This document shows, piece by piece, positions 34,172-42,213 of a stretch of 42,331 bases of DNA. The translations under genes were made by a program, and so were the position numbers. Under the pieces are notes generated by a model. It saw nothing but the letters and a program-made list of their open reading frames with translations, was not told the origin of the DNA and made no database searches. The stretch spans positions 1-42,331 of the forward strand of contig JAIXWR010000014.1 in NCBI GenBank assembly GCA_027491155.1, in the 5' to 3' direction. Origin of the DNA: Verrucomicrobiaceae bacterium. GTDB lineage: Bacteria; Verrucomicrobiota; Verrucomicrobiia; Verrucomicrobiales; Akkermansiaceae. Within the stretch, counting starts at the first letter, position 1. The number at the start of each line of letters is the position of its first letter.

Positions 34172-34207
34172 CATATGGTATTGTGAATAATTTGTGGATA
34201 CCATATG
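34172..34207. promoter_or_regulatory. Probable nrd operator: two DnaA-box-like sites inside an inverted repeat
   Basis: Perfect 10-bp arms CATATGGTAT (34172-34181) and ATACCATATG (34198-34207) flank a 16-nt centre. Read on the minus strand, 34182-34190 is TTATTCACA, a full match to the DnaA box TTATNCACA, and 34193-34201 is GTATCCACA, one mismatch. The two sites are in the same orientation, 11 bp apart. A -35/-10 pair (TTGTGA at 34181-34186, TATGGA at 34204-34209, 17-bp spacer) overlaps them. The site lies 125 bp upstream of nrdB. DnaA control of nrdAB is known in E. coli; here it is inferred. Confidence 0.55.
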
Positions 34208-34331
34208 GACAGAATCGGCTTGAGGTCTGCTCTCCTTTTCCCCACTCTCCCCAACGCTGCTCCCGCGCCGCCGGTCCTCCCCGGAGGCGACCTTCCACAC
34301 CGCATCTTCTTCCCCAGAATCCGTCCTCTCC

Positions 34332-35420
34332 ATGTCCGCCACCACCACCGTCACCCTCGGATCCCGCACCTTCATCCTCGATCGCGACAAGGCCGAACAG
34401 GCCTACGCCGCCAAACGCGTCATCAACGGCAAGGAAACGATGTTCTTCAACATCCTGCCGCTCAAGTACCAGTGGGCCTACGACTTGTACAAGACGATGA
34501 AGAACAACCACTGGGAGCCCGAGGACATCACCATGCAGAAGGATGTCGAGCAGTGGCGCTCCGATGAGATCACCGACGTCGAGCGCTGGATCATCAAGAT
34601 GGGCATCGGCTACTTCTCCGCCGCCGAAGGCATCGTCGGCGACAACGTCCTCCACGTCGTCCGCGAGGTCGTCACCGCCCCCGAGCTCAAGCTCGTCCTC
34701 GGCCGCCACGCCCACGAGGAAAACATCCACGCCGACTCGCTGGTCTACATGATCTCCTCCCTCGGCCTCAACCCCCACGAGTGCGAGGCCATGTTCGAGG
34801 ACGTCCCCTCCATCACCGCCAAGAACCACTTCGTCGTCTCCAACAGCAAGGCCCTCCGCCGCGACATCGACCTCACCGTCACCGCCAACAAGCAGGCCCT
34901 CGCCAAGAACATCTTCATGTTCGGCCAGGTCATGGAAGGCACCCAGTTCTACGGCCTCTTCGGGATGATCCTCTCCCTTTACCGCCAGAACAAGTTCCCC
35001 GGCATCGGCTCGATGTTCCGCTACACCCTCCGCGACGAGTCCAACCACATCGAGGTCTTCCGCAACCTCCTCATGGACCTCATCGACGAGAACCCCGACA
35101 TCTGGACCGAGGACTTCCGCGAGGACCTCCGCGCCACGATGAAAGAGGGCATCACCCTCGAGAAGACCTTCATCCGCGACTGCCTCCCCGTCGCCGGCCT
35201 CGGCCTCAACGCCGCCGACTTCGAGCAATACATCGACTACATCGCCGACCGCCGCCTCACCTCCTGCGGCCTCGCCCCGCTCAACGATTCCGTCACCAAC
35301 CCCTTCCCGTGGTTGGCTGAAATGATGGACATCAAGAAGGAGACCAACTTCTTCGAAGGCCGCGTCACCGAGTACCAGAAAGCCTCCGCCCTCAGCACCG
35401 TCGACGACGACGAGCTGTGA
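34332..35420 (+). CDS. nrdB: Ribonucleoside-diphosphate reductase beta subunit, class Ic-like, Leu at radical site
   Basis: The 362-residue R2 subunit of class I ribonucleotide reductase, which supplies the oxidising equivalent for deoxynucleotide synthesis. It aligns closely with the Chlamydia trachomatis class Ic R2. Metal ligands are E99 (AAEGIVGDN), E130 and H133 (HEENIH), E202 (VMEGTQFYG), and E236 and H239 (RDESNH). W61 and Y139 match chlamydial W51 and Y129. The first ligand is Glu, as in class Ic, where class Ia has Asp. At the position of the radical Tyr (E. coli Y122) or chlamydial F127 it has L137, so it cannot form a tyrosyl radical there and presumably relies on a metal-centred oxidant such as Mn/Fe. 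The C-terminus (VTEYQKAS plus an acidic end) fits docking to NrdA. It lies upstream of nrdA. Confidence 0.93.
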   Translation: MSATTTVTLGSRTFILDRDKAEQAYAAKRVINGKETMFFNILPLKYQWAYDLYKTMKNNHWEPEDITMQKDVEQWRSDEITDVERWIIKMGIGYFSAAEGIVGDNVLHVVREVVTAPELKLVLGRHAHEENIHADSLVYMISSLGLNPHECEAMFEDVPSITAKNHFVVSNSKALRRDIDLTVTANKQALAKNIFMFGQVMEGTQFYGLFGMILSLYRQNKFPGIGSMFRYTLRDESNHIEVFRNLLMDLIDENPDIWTEDFREDLRATMKEGITLEKTFIRDCLPVAGLGLNAADFEQYIDYIADRRLTSCGLAPLNDSVTNPFPWLAEMMDIKKETNFFEGRVTEYQKASALSTVDDDEL

Positions 35421-35427
35421 CCGAAAA

Positions 35428-35455
35428 GTGGCTGGGGCGCCGTGCCGCCAGCCAC
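35428..35455 (+). other. Hairpin just after the nrdB stop
   Basis: GTGGCTGG (35428-35435) pairs perfectly with CCAGCCAC (35448-35455) around a GC-rich 12-nt loop. No T-run follows, so it is more likely an mRNA processing or stability element than a terminator. Confidence 0.45.
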
Positions 35456-35461
35456 CCTCCC

Positions 35462-35488
35462 TAGGTCCTATCCGTCCCATAGGACCTA
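35462..35488. repeat. Perfect 10-bp inverted repeat between nrdB and nrdA
   Basis: TAGGTCCTAT (35462-35471) and ATAGGACCTA (35479-35488) surround CCGTCCC. Together with the preceding hairpin it fills much of the 131-bp gap. It could be a dispersed genomic repeat or an element tuning nrdA relative to nrdB. Confidence 0.6.
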
Positions 35489-35551
35489 TTGCTTCCCGTT
35501 CCGACCCGCCAAAAACCACTCCCTCTCCATTCACCCACCTCTCCAGTCGCC

Positions 35552-38500
35552 ATGTTCCGCTCCCTCAACCTCAACGAAGACCTCGCCCTCAAGCAAGTCG
35601 TCACCGACCGCTTCACCCTCACCGATCGCGGCTTCGCCTGGCGCGAAGTCCTCTCCACCGAAAAGCGCGCGCCGCTGCCGGAAATCACCATCACCCGCGG
35701 CACCACCGATTCCCACTTCTCCCTCGAAGACGTCGCCGACGCCATCGGCGACTCCCTCGCCGACCTCCTCATCTCCCGCCGCGAGGACGAAAAATCCATC
35801 TTCTCCGACGTCAACCGCAAGTTCGTCTCCGACGTCGCCCACTCCGTCGCCGCCTTCCTCACCGATTCCCTCAAGGCCGACGGCCGCCTCCGCCTCTCGG
35901 AGGGCGACCTCTACCTGCTCATCGAAAAGGCCCTCCTTGAAAACGAGGCCTACGACGTCGCCAAGTCCCTCGCCTTCCGCCGCTCGCTCGAAAAGACCGG
36001 CACCGTCGACGTCCACACCAATCCCCACGCCCTGCCCGTCCGCCTGATCCGCCGCAACGGCAACGTCGTCCCCTGGTCCGAGACCAAGATCGAAATCGCC
36101 GTCCGCAAGGCCTTCCTCACCATCAAGGAAAACCCCGAGCCCGCCGTCGACATCGCCAAGGGCGTCACCGACCGCGTCCGCCGCGGCGATTCCTCCTTCG
36201 TCCACATCGAGGACGTCCAGGACATGGTCCAGGAGGAACTCATGCGCCAGGGCCACTTCAAGGCCGCCACCCACTACGTCCGCTACCGCGACGAGCGCGC
36301 CCGCATGCGCAAGGAAGAGGAGGACAACGCCGAGGACCCGAACCAGGAGCTGATGGTCACCGTCACCTCCGACGAGGGCGTTTCCTCCTTCTGGGACGGC
36401 ACCGATCTCCGCAAGCGCATCTCCTACGCCTCCATCGGCCTCGACCTCAACCTCTCCGAAATCGAGATCGAGCGCGAACTCCGCCGCTCCGTCGGCAACG
36501 AGATCTCCGAAAAGGACCTCAAGAACACCATCATCCTCAACGCCAAGGCCCTCATCGAAAAGGACGCCGACTTCGCGAAATTCGCCGGCCGCATCCTCCT
36601 CTCCTACATCTACGAGGAAGTCCTCGACTGGAGCATCCTCAAGGACGGCATCGACAAGCTCAAGGCCGCCCACAAGGCCGCCTTCAAGTCCTACCTCAAG
36701 CACGGCGTCGCCATCAAGCGCCTCCACCCCGAGCTGCTCGACGTCTACAACCTCGACAAGCTCGCCGACGCCTTCGACCCCTCCGCCGACCTCGACTTCG
36801 ACTACCTCGGCATCCAGACGATGTATGACCGCTACCTCATCGTCGACAAGACCGGCGCCAAGCCGCGCCGCCTGGAAACCCCGCAGTTCTTCTGGATGCG
36901 CGTCTCCATGGGTCTCTTCAAGCGCGAGGAAAAGGACCGCGAGTCCTGGGCCATCCGCCTTTACAACCTCTACAAGGGCCGCCGCTTCTGCTCCTCCACG
37001 CCCACCCTCTTCAACAGCGGCACCCTCCACAGCCAGCTTTCCTCCTGCTACCTCTACAAGGTCGACGACTCCATCGAGAGCATCATGATCCGCGGCATCG
37101 CCGAAAATGCCTTCCTGAGCAAATGGGCCGGCGGTCTCGGTGGCTCCTGGACCTCCGTCCGCGGCACCGGCGGCTACATCCAGGGCACCAATGGCGAGAG
37201 CCAGGGCATCATCCCCTTCCTCAAGCTCCACAACGACCAGCTCGTCGCCGTCAACCAGGGCGGCAAGCGCCGCGGCTCCGGCTGCGCCTACCTCGAGACC
37301 TGGCACAATGACATCGAGGACTTCCTCGAGCTGCGGAAAAACACCGGCGACGAGCGCCGCCGCTGCCACGACATGAATACCGCGAACTGGATCCCCGACC
37401 TCTTCATGAAGCGCATGGAGGAACGCGGCACCTGGACCCTCTTCCGCGCCAACGAGGTCCCCGACCTCCACGACCTCTACGGCAAGGCCTTCGAACAACG
37501 CTACACCGAATACGAAGCCCTCGCCGCCGACGGCAAGATCTGGGGCCGCCAGATCCCCGCCATCGAGCTCTGGAAATCCATGCTCAAGATGGTCTTCGAG
37601 ACCGGCCACCCCTGGATCACCTTCAAGGACCCCTGCAACGTCCGCTCCCCGCAGGACCACGTCGGCGTCATCCACTCCAGCAACCTCTGCACCGAGATCA
37701 CCCTCAATACCTCCGAGGAAGAAACCGCCGTCTGCAACCTCGGCTCCGTCATCCTCGACACCCACATCACCCGCGACGGCGCCCTCGACCACGAGATGCT
37801 GAAGGAGACCATCACCGTCGCCATCCGCGCGCTGGACAACGTCATCGACATCAATTTCTACCCCACCGCCGCCGCCAAGACCGCCAACACCCGCCACCGC
37901 CCCATCGGCCTCGGCGTCATGGGCGTCCAGAATGCCCTCTACAAGCGCAACCTCGCCTTCGCCTCCGACGCCGCCGTCGAGTTCAATGACGAGTTCATGG
38001 AAGCCATCGCCTACTACGCCTACAGCGCCTCCAGCGACCTCGCCGCGGAAGTCGGCAGCTACTCCAGCTACAAGGGCTCCAAGTGGGACCGCGGCCTCCT
38101 GCCCCAGGACACCGTCGACCTCCTCGAGGACGAACGCGGCCGCAAGATCGACGTCCCCCGCGGCGGCAAGATGGACTGGTCCGTCGTCCGCGAAAAGATC
38201 GCCAAGCACGGCATGCGGAACTCCAACGTCCTCGCCATCGCCCCCACCGCCACCATCTCGAACATCATGGGCACCACCCCCTGCATCGAGCCGAACTACA
38301 AGAACCTCTACGTGAAGAGCAATCTCAGCGGCGACTTCATCGTCCTGAATGCCGAGCTCGTGAAGGACCTCAAGAAGGCCGGCCTGTGGAACCAGGAAAT
38401 GCTCGACCAGCTCAAGTACTTCGACGGCGAGCTCGATGCCATCGACGACATCCCGGAGGCCCTCAAGCTCAAGCACAAGACCGTCTTCGGCATCGGCCAC

Positions 38501-38818
38501 GAATACATCGTCGACGCCGCCGCCCGCCGCCAGAAGTGGATCGACCAGAGCCAGAGCGTGAACCTCTTCCTCGCCACCCCGGACATGAAGACCCTGAGCC
38601 ACATGTACCGCCGCGCCTGGGACAAGGGCCTGAAAACGACCTACTACCTCCGAACCCTCCAGGCCTCCAACATCGAGAAAGCCACCATCGACGTCAAAAA
38701 GGAGCAACGCGGCGTCATGGCCACCGCCACCGCCGCCCGCGAATACAGCGACGCCGAGAAGAACGCCTGTAGCATCGACGCCATGATGAACGGCGGCACC
38801 TGCGAGGCGTGCCAGTAG
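35552..38818 (+). CDS. nrdA: Ribonucleoside-diphosphate reductase alpha subunit, class I, with extra N-terminal region
   Basis: The 1088-residue catalytic subunit. A canonical ATP-cone lies at about 161-250 (LPVRLIRRNGNVVPWSETKI). About 50-150 looks like a second, degenerate cone (SEGDLYLLIEKALLENEAYDVAKSL). The barrel keeps the full active site: N711-x-C713-x-E715 (SSNLCTEITL), the redox pair C499 (SSCYLYK) and C728 (AVCNLGSV), and the radical-transfer tyrosines in KTTYYLRT. The C-terminal reducing pair C1084-E-A-C1087 completes it. E. coli NrdA is about 760 residues; chlamydial NrdA is also long, with several cones. The ATG at 35552 (MFRSLNLNED) is preferred over 35489, which would read through the inter-gene region. 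The cones imply allosteric activity control by dATP/ATP. It pairs with nrdB just upstream. Confidence 0.95.
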   Translation: MFRSLNLNEDLALKQVVTDRFTLTDRGFAWREVLSTEKRAPLPEITITRGTTDSHFSLEDVADAIGDSLADLLISRREDEKSIFSDVNRKFVSDVAHSVAAFLTDSLKADGRLRLSEGDLYLLIEKALLENEAYDVAKSLAFRRSLEKTGTVDVHTNPHALPVRLIRRNGNVVPWSETKIEIAVRKAFLTIKENPEPAVDIAKGVTDRVRRGDSSFVHIEDVQDMVQEELMRQGHFKAATHYVRYRDERARMRKEEEDNAEDPNQELMVTVTSDEGVSSFWDGTDLRKRISYASIGLDLNLSEIEIERELRRSVGNEISEKDLKNTIILNAKALIEKDADFAKFAGRILLSYIYEEVLDWSILKDGIDKLKAAHKAAFKSYLKHGVAIKRLHPELLDVYNLDKLADAFDPSADLDFDYLGIQTMYDRYLIVDKTGAKPRRLETPQFFWMRVSMGLFKREEKDRESWAIRLYNLYKGRRFCSSTPTLFNSGTLHSQLSSCYLYKVDDSIESIMIRGIAENAFLSKWAGGLGGSWTSVRGTGGYIQGTNGESQGIIPFLKLHNDQLVAVNQGGKRRGSGCAYLETWHNDIEDFLELRKNTGDERRRCHDMNTANWIPDLFMKRMEERGTWTLFRANEVPDLHDLYGKAFEQRYTEYEALAADGKIWGRQIPAIELWKSMLKMVFETGHPWITFKDPCNVRSPQDHVGVIHSSNLCTEITLNTSEEETAVCNLGSVILDTHITRDGALDHEMLKETITVAIRALDNVIDINFYPTAAAKTANTRHRPIGLGVMGVQNALYKRNLAFASDAAVEFNDEFMEAIAYYAYSASSDLAAEVGSYSSYKGSKWDRGLLPQDTVDLLEDERGRKIDVPRGGKMDWSVVREKIAKHGMRNSNVLAIAPTATISNIMGTTPCIEPNYKNLYVKSNLSGDFIVLNAELVKDLKKAGLWNQEMLDQLKYFDGELDAIDDIPEALKLKHKTVFGIGHEYIVDAAARRQKWIDQSQSVNLFLATPDMKTLSHMYRRAWDKGLKTTYYLRTLQASNIEKATIDVKKEQRGVMATATAAREYSDAEKNACSIDAMMNGGTCEACQ

Positions 38819-38834
38819 GTCTCAAATTGCCACG

Positions 38835-38865
38835 CCCCCCTCCCCGGTACCTTCGGCGGAGGGGG
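38835..38865 (+). terminator. Hairpin downstream of nrdA
   Basis: CCCCCTCC (38836-38843) pairs with GGAGGGGG (38858-38865) around a 14-nt loop with an inner CCG/CGG pair. No T-run is present, so termination strength is uncertain. Confidence 0.5.
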
Positions 38866-39159
38866 TGTCAAGGAGAGCATTGAGGCCATGCCACTAAGCA
38901 CGGAGCTCGTCCCTTCAGGATTCGCCGCATCCATCAAGAATCTTCTGAAGGGCGACCTGGTATTTCAGATGAGGGGTCCTCCAATAGCTTGAGAATCAAA
39001 GCGCCACGCACTAGAGAGGTCCCAATGTGCGGCTCGTAGAAGGTTTTCCAGTGAGAACCCACTGTTCTTTCCAGAAGGAACCTCCATCCAATTTGTGCTC
39101 GCGTTTACCCGCTAGTCTAGGAAGTCTTTGCCGTCGCACGTGTCGGAATCGAGGCTTCT
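38866..39159 (+). other. Gap at the left edge of the low-GC island
   Basis: Composition shifts here from GC-rich to balanced. A possible 34-codon reading frame (38888-38992, MPLSTELVPSGFAASI) has no recognisable features. No integrase, tRNA or clear attachment repeat was found. Confidence 0.35.
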
Positions 39160-39966
39160 ATGAACATCCCAGACGATTGCCAAGAGTGGGTCTGCCAAAT
39201 GGAGCGCACCGAAGCTTCAAAGGAGATCCTTGGGAACGTCCATCGCGACGGCGTGACTCCAGAAGATGTTGGCGTCAAATTTTTTGTTCAACTAACTGGG
39301 CATTTCCCGCCCGATTGGCCGGCAAGTGATGATGAAGGGGCCACCCTTGCGAAGGGAATTGCCCTAAAAGTGGTGATTGGTGATAGAGATGGCTATGTTT
39401 GCTGCGGGGGGGTGCTATCCGACGGTATTTTTGTCGACTTGATGCGAGTGGAACGACCAACTTCATTTCGTTATTTGTTTCCAACGGAAGTCGAAAGGGA
39501 AGATTTTTTCGGTAAATTGGGAATTACGGATAAGCAGCTCGCAGATTATGATGTCGATGACTTCAAGGACGTTTTGGACCATGTTGATATCAGCGGTGAT
39601 TTCAGAATAGGTAATCAATCAGGGGTAGGAAATGTGTGGGTAACTGATTATCGAGTAACTCCCAAAGTCATTCGAGAAGACCACAAAGCTCTCGTAGATC
39701 GACTAGGGTTGCCTCATCTCGAAGGGGAGGATTTCCTGTTGAGGCTCGACTTTAAGCGGGCAAGTGTACCTGCTACACTTCACATTCCAGGGTGCTTTGA
39801 CGCCATTGACTTCCCTCCTTTCCGGGTTCAGGTTCACCCAGATGCTCCCCACGGTGTGACCTTTCCTCTGCACAGCCCGCCCGACGAAGGCCTTCCCGAG
39901 GCCGTGCATAGAGCCTGCCTTGTGGAGCGCAGCGCCGTGACCATAACGCCAATCAAATCAAAATGA
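39160..39966 (+). CDS. Unrecognised protein, cassette gene 1
   Basis: A 268-residue soluble, acidic protein with no signal peptide or membrane segment. No family was recognised. Visible features are a beta-rich middle (GIALKVVIGDRDGYVCCGGV), an acidic stretch DYDVDDFKDVLDHVDISGDF, and a C-terminal part with several Pro and His residues (PPFRVQVHPDAPHGVTFPLH). The start at 39160 has GAGG 5 nt upstream. Codon use is clearly more AT-rich than in nrdA and the upstream genes. Its stop overlaps the next start (ATGA at 39963-39966), so the two proteins are probably made together and may interact. A role in defence or in mobile-element cargo is possible, but nothing in the sequence proves it. Confidence 0.75.
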   Translation: MNIPDDCQEWVCQMERTEASKEILGNVHRDGVTPEDVGVKFFVQLTGHFPPDWPASDDEGATLAKGIALKVVIGDRDGYVCCGGVLSDGIFVDLMRVERPTSFRYLFPTEVEREDFFGKLGITDKQLADYDVDDFKDVLDHVDISGDFRIGNQSGVGNVWVTDYRVTPKVIREDHKALVDRLGLPHLEGEDFLLRLDFKRASVPATLHIPGCFDAIDFPPFRVQVHPDAPHGVTFPLHSPPDEGLPEAVHRACLVERSAVTITPIKSK

Positions 39967-41354
39967 TTCAGAAAGACCTCGCCAAAAGATTGGCAGACGG
40001 CGTTTCGCCCTTCGTTTTACGCGAGGCGTTTCTCGCAGCAATTCTCGAAGGGGTAGCCATTCCTCCTTTTTCGGGACTTGGAGACGATCCTCCAGAGGAT
40101 GTTTTTGCAGCATTGCTCGCTACAAGCCCACAAGCTCAAAGCATGCTCCTCCCTGAGCAAAGAGAGGCGTTGATCGATGCGTGCACCCGTGAATATCAAA
40201 AGATCTTTATTTTTCTGACTAAGCTTGAAGCCGTGGAGCTTGGGACTGATACAGCCCGCGAAGCACAGATTGCGGCATTTGTTCGATTTTGCCGTTTAAT
40301 TGATTTGTCGGCATGCGAGGAATTGGCAGGTTTTGCGATAACGGCATTTCGTAAAGCGGTTACAGGGCTTAAGGGAAATGAGTCCGCAGAAACTCAAGAG
40401 AAAAGAATATTTTATGGGGCTCTCGTTAGGGCTGCTGCGGCATTTCAACAGTCTGAAGTTGATGCAAAGTTGTGGATGATGGCACTTCATCATGATGTGT
40501 TTTCAGCGTACGCGTTTAACGCGCTATTAGGAATCGATCCATATAATTTCCGGATTAAAGAAGCATACAAGGCGCTATGGGTGCGCGCTATTGACGGTGC
40601 CGATTTAAACATTTTGTTTTTGAGCAACAGGTTGATTAAGGCGCAAAATGGCTCGAAGGAACATTGCTTTGATGTTCTCCGCGATTTGTATTCAGAGGGA
40701 AGGCAGGAAGCAATTGAGCCACTATTGATGAAATCATCCTTCGGGCGAGCCCTGCACAATGAATTAGGAAAATGCAGTTCAACAAGGCTTCGTAGCCTTA
40801 CGAGATCTTCTGACTATAGTAAACCCGCCACTTTGATTTTACAGAAGCTCATCGGAGAGAAACTTCTTTCCTACTCGTTGCCACAACAAGGGCAGCCAAG
40901 AGAAATGATGCCGATCGTCCCCTTGTCTTATTATTATGTGGACGACTCTATTCCCAGTTCCTCAACTGAAATCCAAGAAATAATTTACCGCCTAAACGAC
41001 AAGATCAGTTTGGGGAGTATAGTGCGGTCTGCCAAAATGTCAGAAATGCATGATACTCCTGCTTCGGTAGTCGAGAGTGAGCAAACGCTCCGATTTCCAC
41101 AGTATTTTCCGAACCCATCCGCAAAGATCGCGGGTGATCGGCGCCATTTACACTTCGCAAAAAATATATCGATCTTTGAGTGGGAGGATGACTTTCGTAA
41201 GAATTCTGTATCCGATATTAGAAAATGGACGGAAACTATGAGTCATCGAGTTATTGGCCTTCCGATGGCTTTTTCGAATGCCGTCAAAACATCTGGTGTA
41301 GAATCTGAACAAGAGGGTTTCGATGGTCGGTTTTCTCTGTCTAGAACTTTATGA
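39963..41354 (+). CDS. Unrecognised helical protein, cassette gene 2
   Basis: A 463-residue protein predicted by eye to be mostly helical in its first 270 residues (LREAFLAAILEGVAIPPF, QREALIDACTREYQKIF, EELAGFAITAFRKAV). A more variable C-terminal part follows, with Ser- and Tyr-rich stretches (IVPLSYYYVDDSIPSS) and a Trp-containing segment (NISIFEWEDDFRKNSVSD). There is no signal peptide, membrane helix, Walker motif, HNH or PD-(D/E)xK nuclease motif that I can see. It is translationally coupled to gene 1 and ends 23 bp before gene 3. Low GC continues throughout. It could be a scaffold or effector of an undescribed module, which is inference only. Confidence 0.75.
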   Translation: MIQKDLAKRLADGVSPFVLREAFLAAILEGVAIPPFSGLGDDPPEDVFAALLATSPQAQSMLLPEQREALIDACTREYQKIFIFLTKLEAVELGTDTAREAQIAAFVRFCRLIDLSACEELAGFAITAFRKAVTGLKGNESAETQEKRIFYGALVRAAAAFQQSEVDAKLWMMALHHDVFSAYAFNALLGIDPYNFRIKEAYKALWVRAIDGADLNILFLSNRLIKAQNGSKEHCFDVLRDLYSEGRQEAIEPLLMKSSFGRALHNELGKCSSTRLRSLTRSSDYSKPATLILQKLIGEKLLSYSLPQQGQPREMMPIVPLSYYYVDDSIPSSSTEIQEIIYRLNDKISLGSIVRSAKMSEMHDTPASVVESEQTLRFPQYFPNPSAKIAGDRRHLHFAKNISIFEWEDDFRKNSVSDIRKWTETMSHRVIGLPMAFSNAVKTSGVESEQEGFDGRFSLSRTL

Positions 41355-41377
41355 TTCTTACTTAAGCGAAAAATATT

Positions 41378-42097
41378 ATGAGTAAATCAACAGAATTAGC
41401 GGGCTCGTCTGAGCTCGAACGAGATCTAAAGCTTGTCTTAGAGTTGGGTAGCTCGATTGACTTTCCGAAAATTAAGGCAGCGGCGACTGATCTTCAATTG
41501 GATCTCGAGTTGATGAAGGAAATTGTGCCGGCCGAGTTGATCTCCATCGCTTGGTTCATGCAACAAGAAGAGTCTTTCGAGGCTGCGGTCAGATCCGCTA
41601 GCCCAGAGGGAGTAAAATTGCTCGAGCAGACGAAGGCATTTATCGAGAAAGAGTTTCCAGAATTTTCACATCACCCCATTTTTGAGGAATTGGAGGGAAT
41701 TGCAGAAGGCGTGCAGCGAAGCCGTGCTCCCAAATTGCCGCCGTTTAAATTTAATGCCGTCACATCTGTCGCAAGTATGCCTCTGTGGAATCAGGCATCG
41801 GAGCAAGCCATCTCACCAATTGTCAGACTGGGAATGAAGGGTTTAGACAATAAAATTCTCTTAGATTCGACGATCGACTGGGATGACCTCTCATTTTTAT
41901 GTAACACTATTGTACGGGTGCTACGGGATGAGTTTAAACGAGTTTTGCCATTTTCAAAAATGGTCGAAGTCCAGATTGTGGAAAAGGACGCAATTGCGGA
42001 GCGATTGGCGGCAATTAAGCAATTGATCGCAGAGACAGAGGCGCTTGGACTTGAATTAGGAATCAGAGCTGTCGAAGATGCCAAGTCCGTGGGGTAG
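41378..42097 (+). CDS. Unrecognised protein, cassette gene 3
   Basis: A 239-residue acidic protein with no recognised domain. The first 110 residues are helical and Leu/Glu-rich (LERDLKLVLELGSSIDFPKI, LMKEIVPAELISIAWFMQQ). The middle holds PKLPPFKFNAVTSV. The last 40 residues look like a coiled coil (AIAERLAAIKQLIAETEALG), suited to oligomerisation or partner binding. No strong Shine-Dalgarno sequence precedes the ATG, so translation may depend on the upstream genes. It is the last gene before the IS3-family end. Confidence 0.72.
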   Translation: MSKSTELAGSSELERDLKLVLELGSSIDFPKIKAAATDLQLDLELMKEIVPAELISIAWFMQQEESFEAAVRSASPEGVKLLEQTKAFIEKEFPEFSHHPIFEELEGIAEGVQRSRAPKLPPFKFNAVTSVASMPLWNQASEQAISPIVRLGMKGLDNKILLDSTIDWDDLSFLCNTIVRVLRDEFKRVLPFSKMVEVQIVEKDAIAERLAAIKQLIAETEALGLELGIRAVEDAKSVG

Positions 42098-42213
42098 TTC
42101 CCAAGTGCCTTCGCTTCAGGTTAAGGCGTAAGTGTGGTTGGAGCGTCCCCCTGAAGAGCGGAACGGTGTCCAAAGTTGAAGGCTAACATCTCGCGTAGAT
42201 CAGTCGCAGGCGG

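Larger units (their letters stand above)
33561..34331 (+). other. Long gap between the PEP-CTERM gene and nrdB
   Basis: No gene was recognised. From left to right it holds a REP-like palindrome (33695-33720), an AT-richer stretch from about 33930 to 34010, a hairpin-forming CGGGTGCCGGA/TCCGGACCCG pair at about 34019-34047, and the nrd control region (34172-34207). Confidence 0.5.

Noticed and set aside
34172-34207. NrdR box upstream of nrdB
   Set aside because: The inverted repeat does not fit the remembered NrdR consensus (ACACWATATWTTGTGT); DnaA-like boxes fit better.
35489-35551. Upstream start for nrdA at 35489
   Set aside because: The extra 21 residues would be Pro-rich and encoded by the gap next to the inverted repeat; MFRSLNLNED at 35552 is the more natural start.
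35531-38707. 1058-codon open frame antisense to nrdA
   Set aside because: It is a shadow created by strong third-position C bias in nrdA; its product is low-complexity (Val, Asp, Gly) and has no domains.
38888-38992. 34-codon small gene between nrdA and the cassette
   Set aside because: It has a weakly placed ribosome-binding site, no domain and no neighbour logic; it is mentioned only as gap content.
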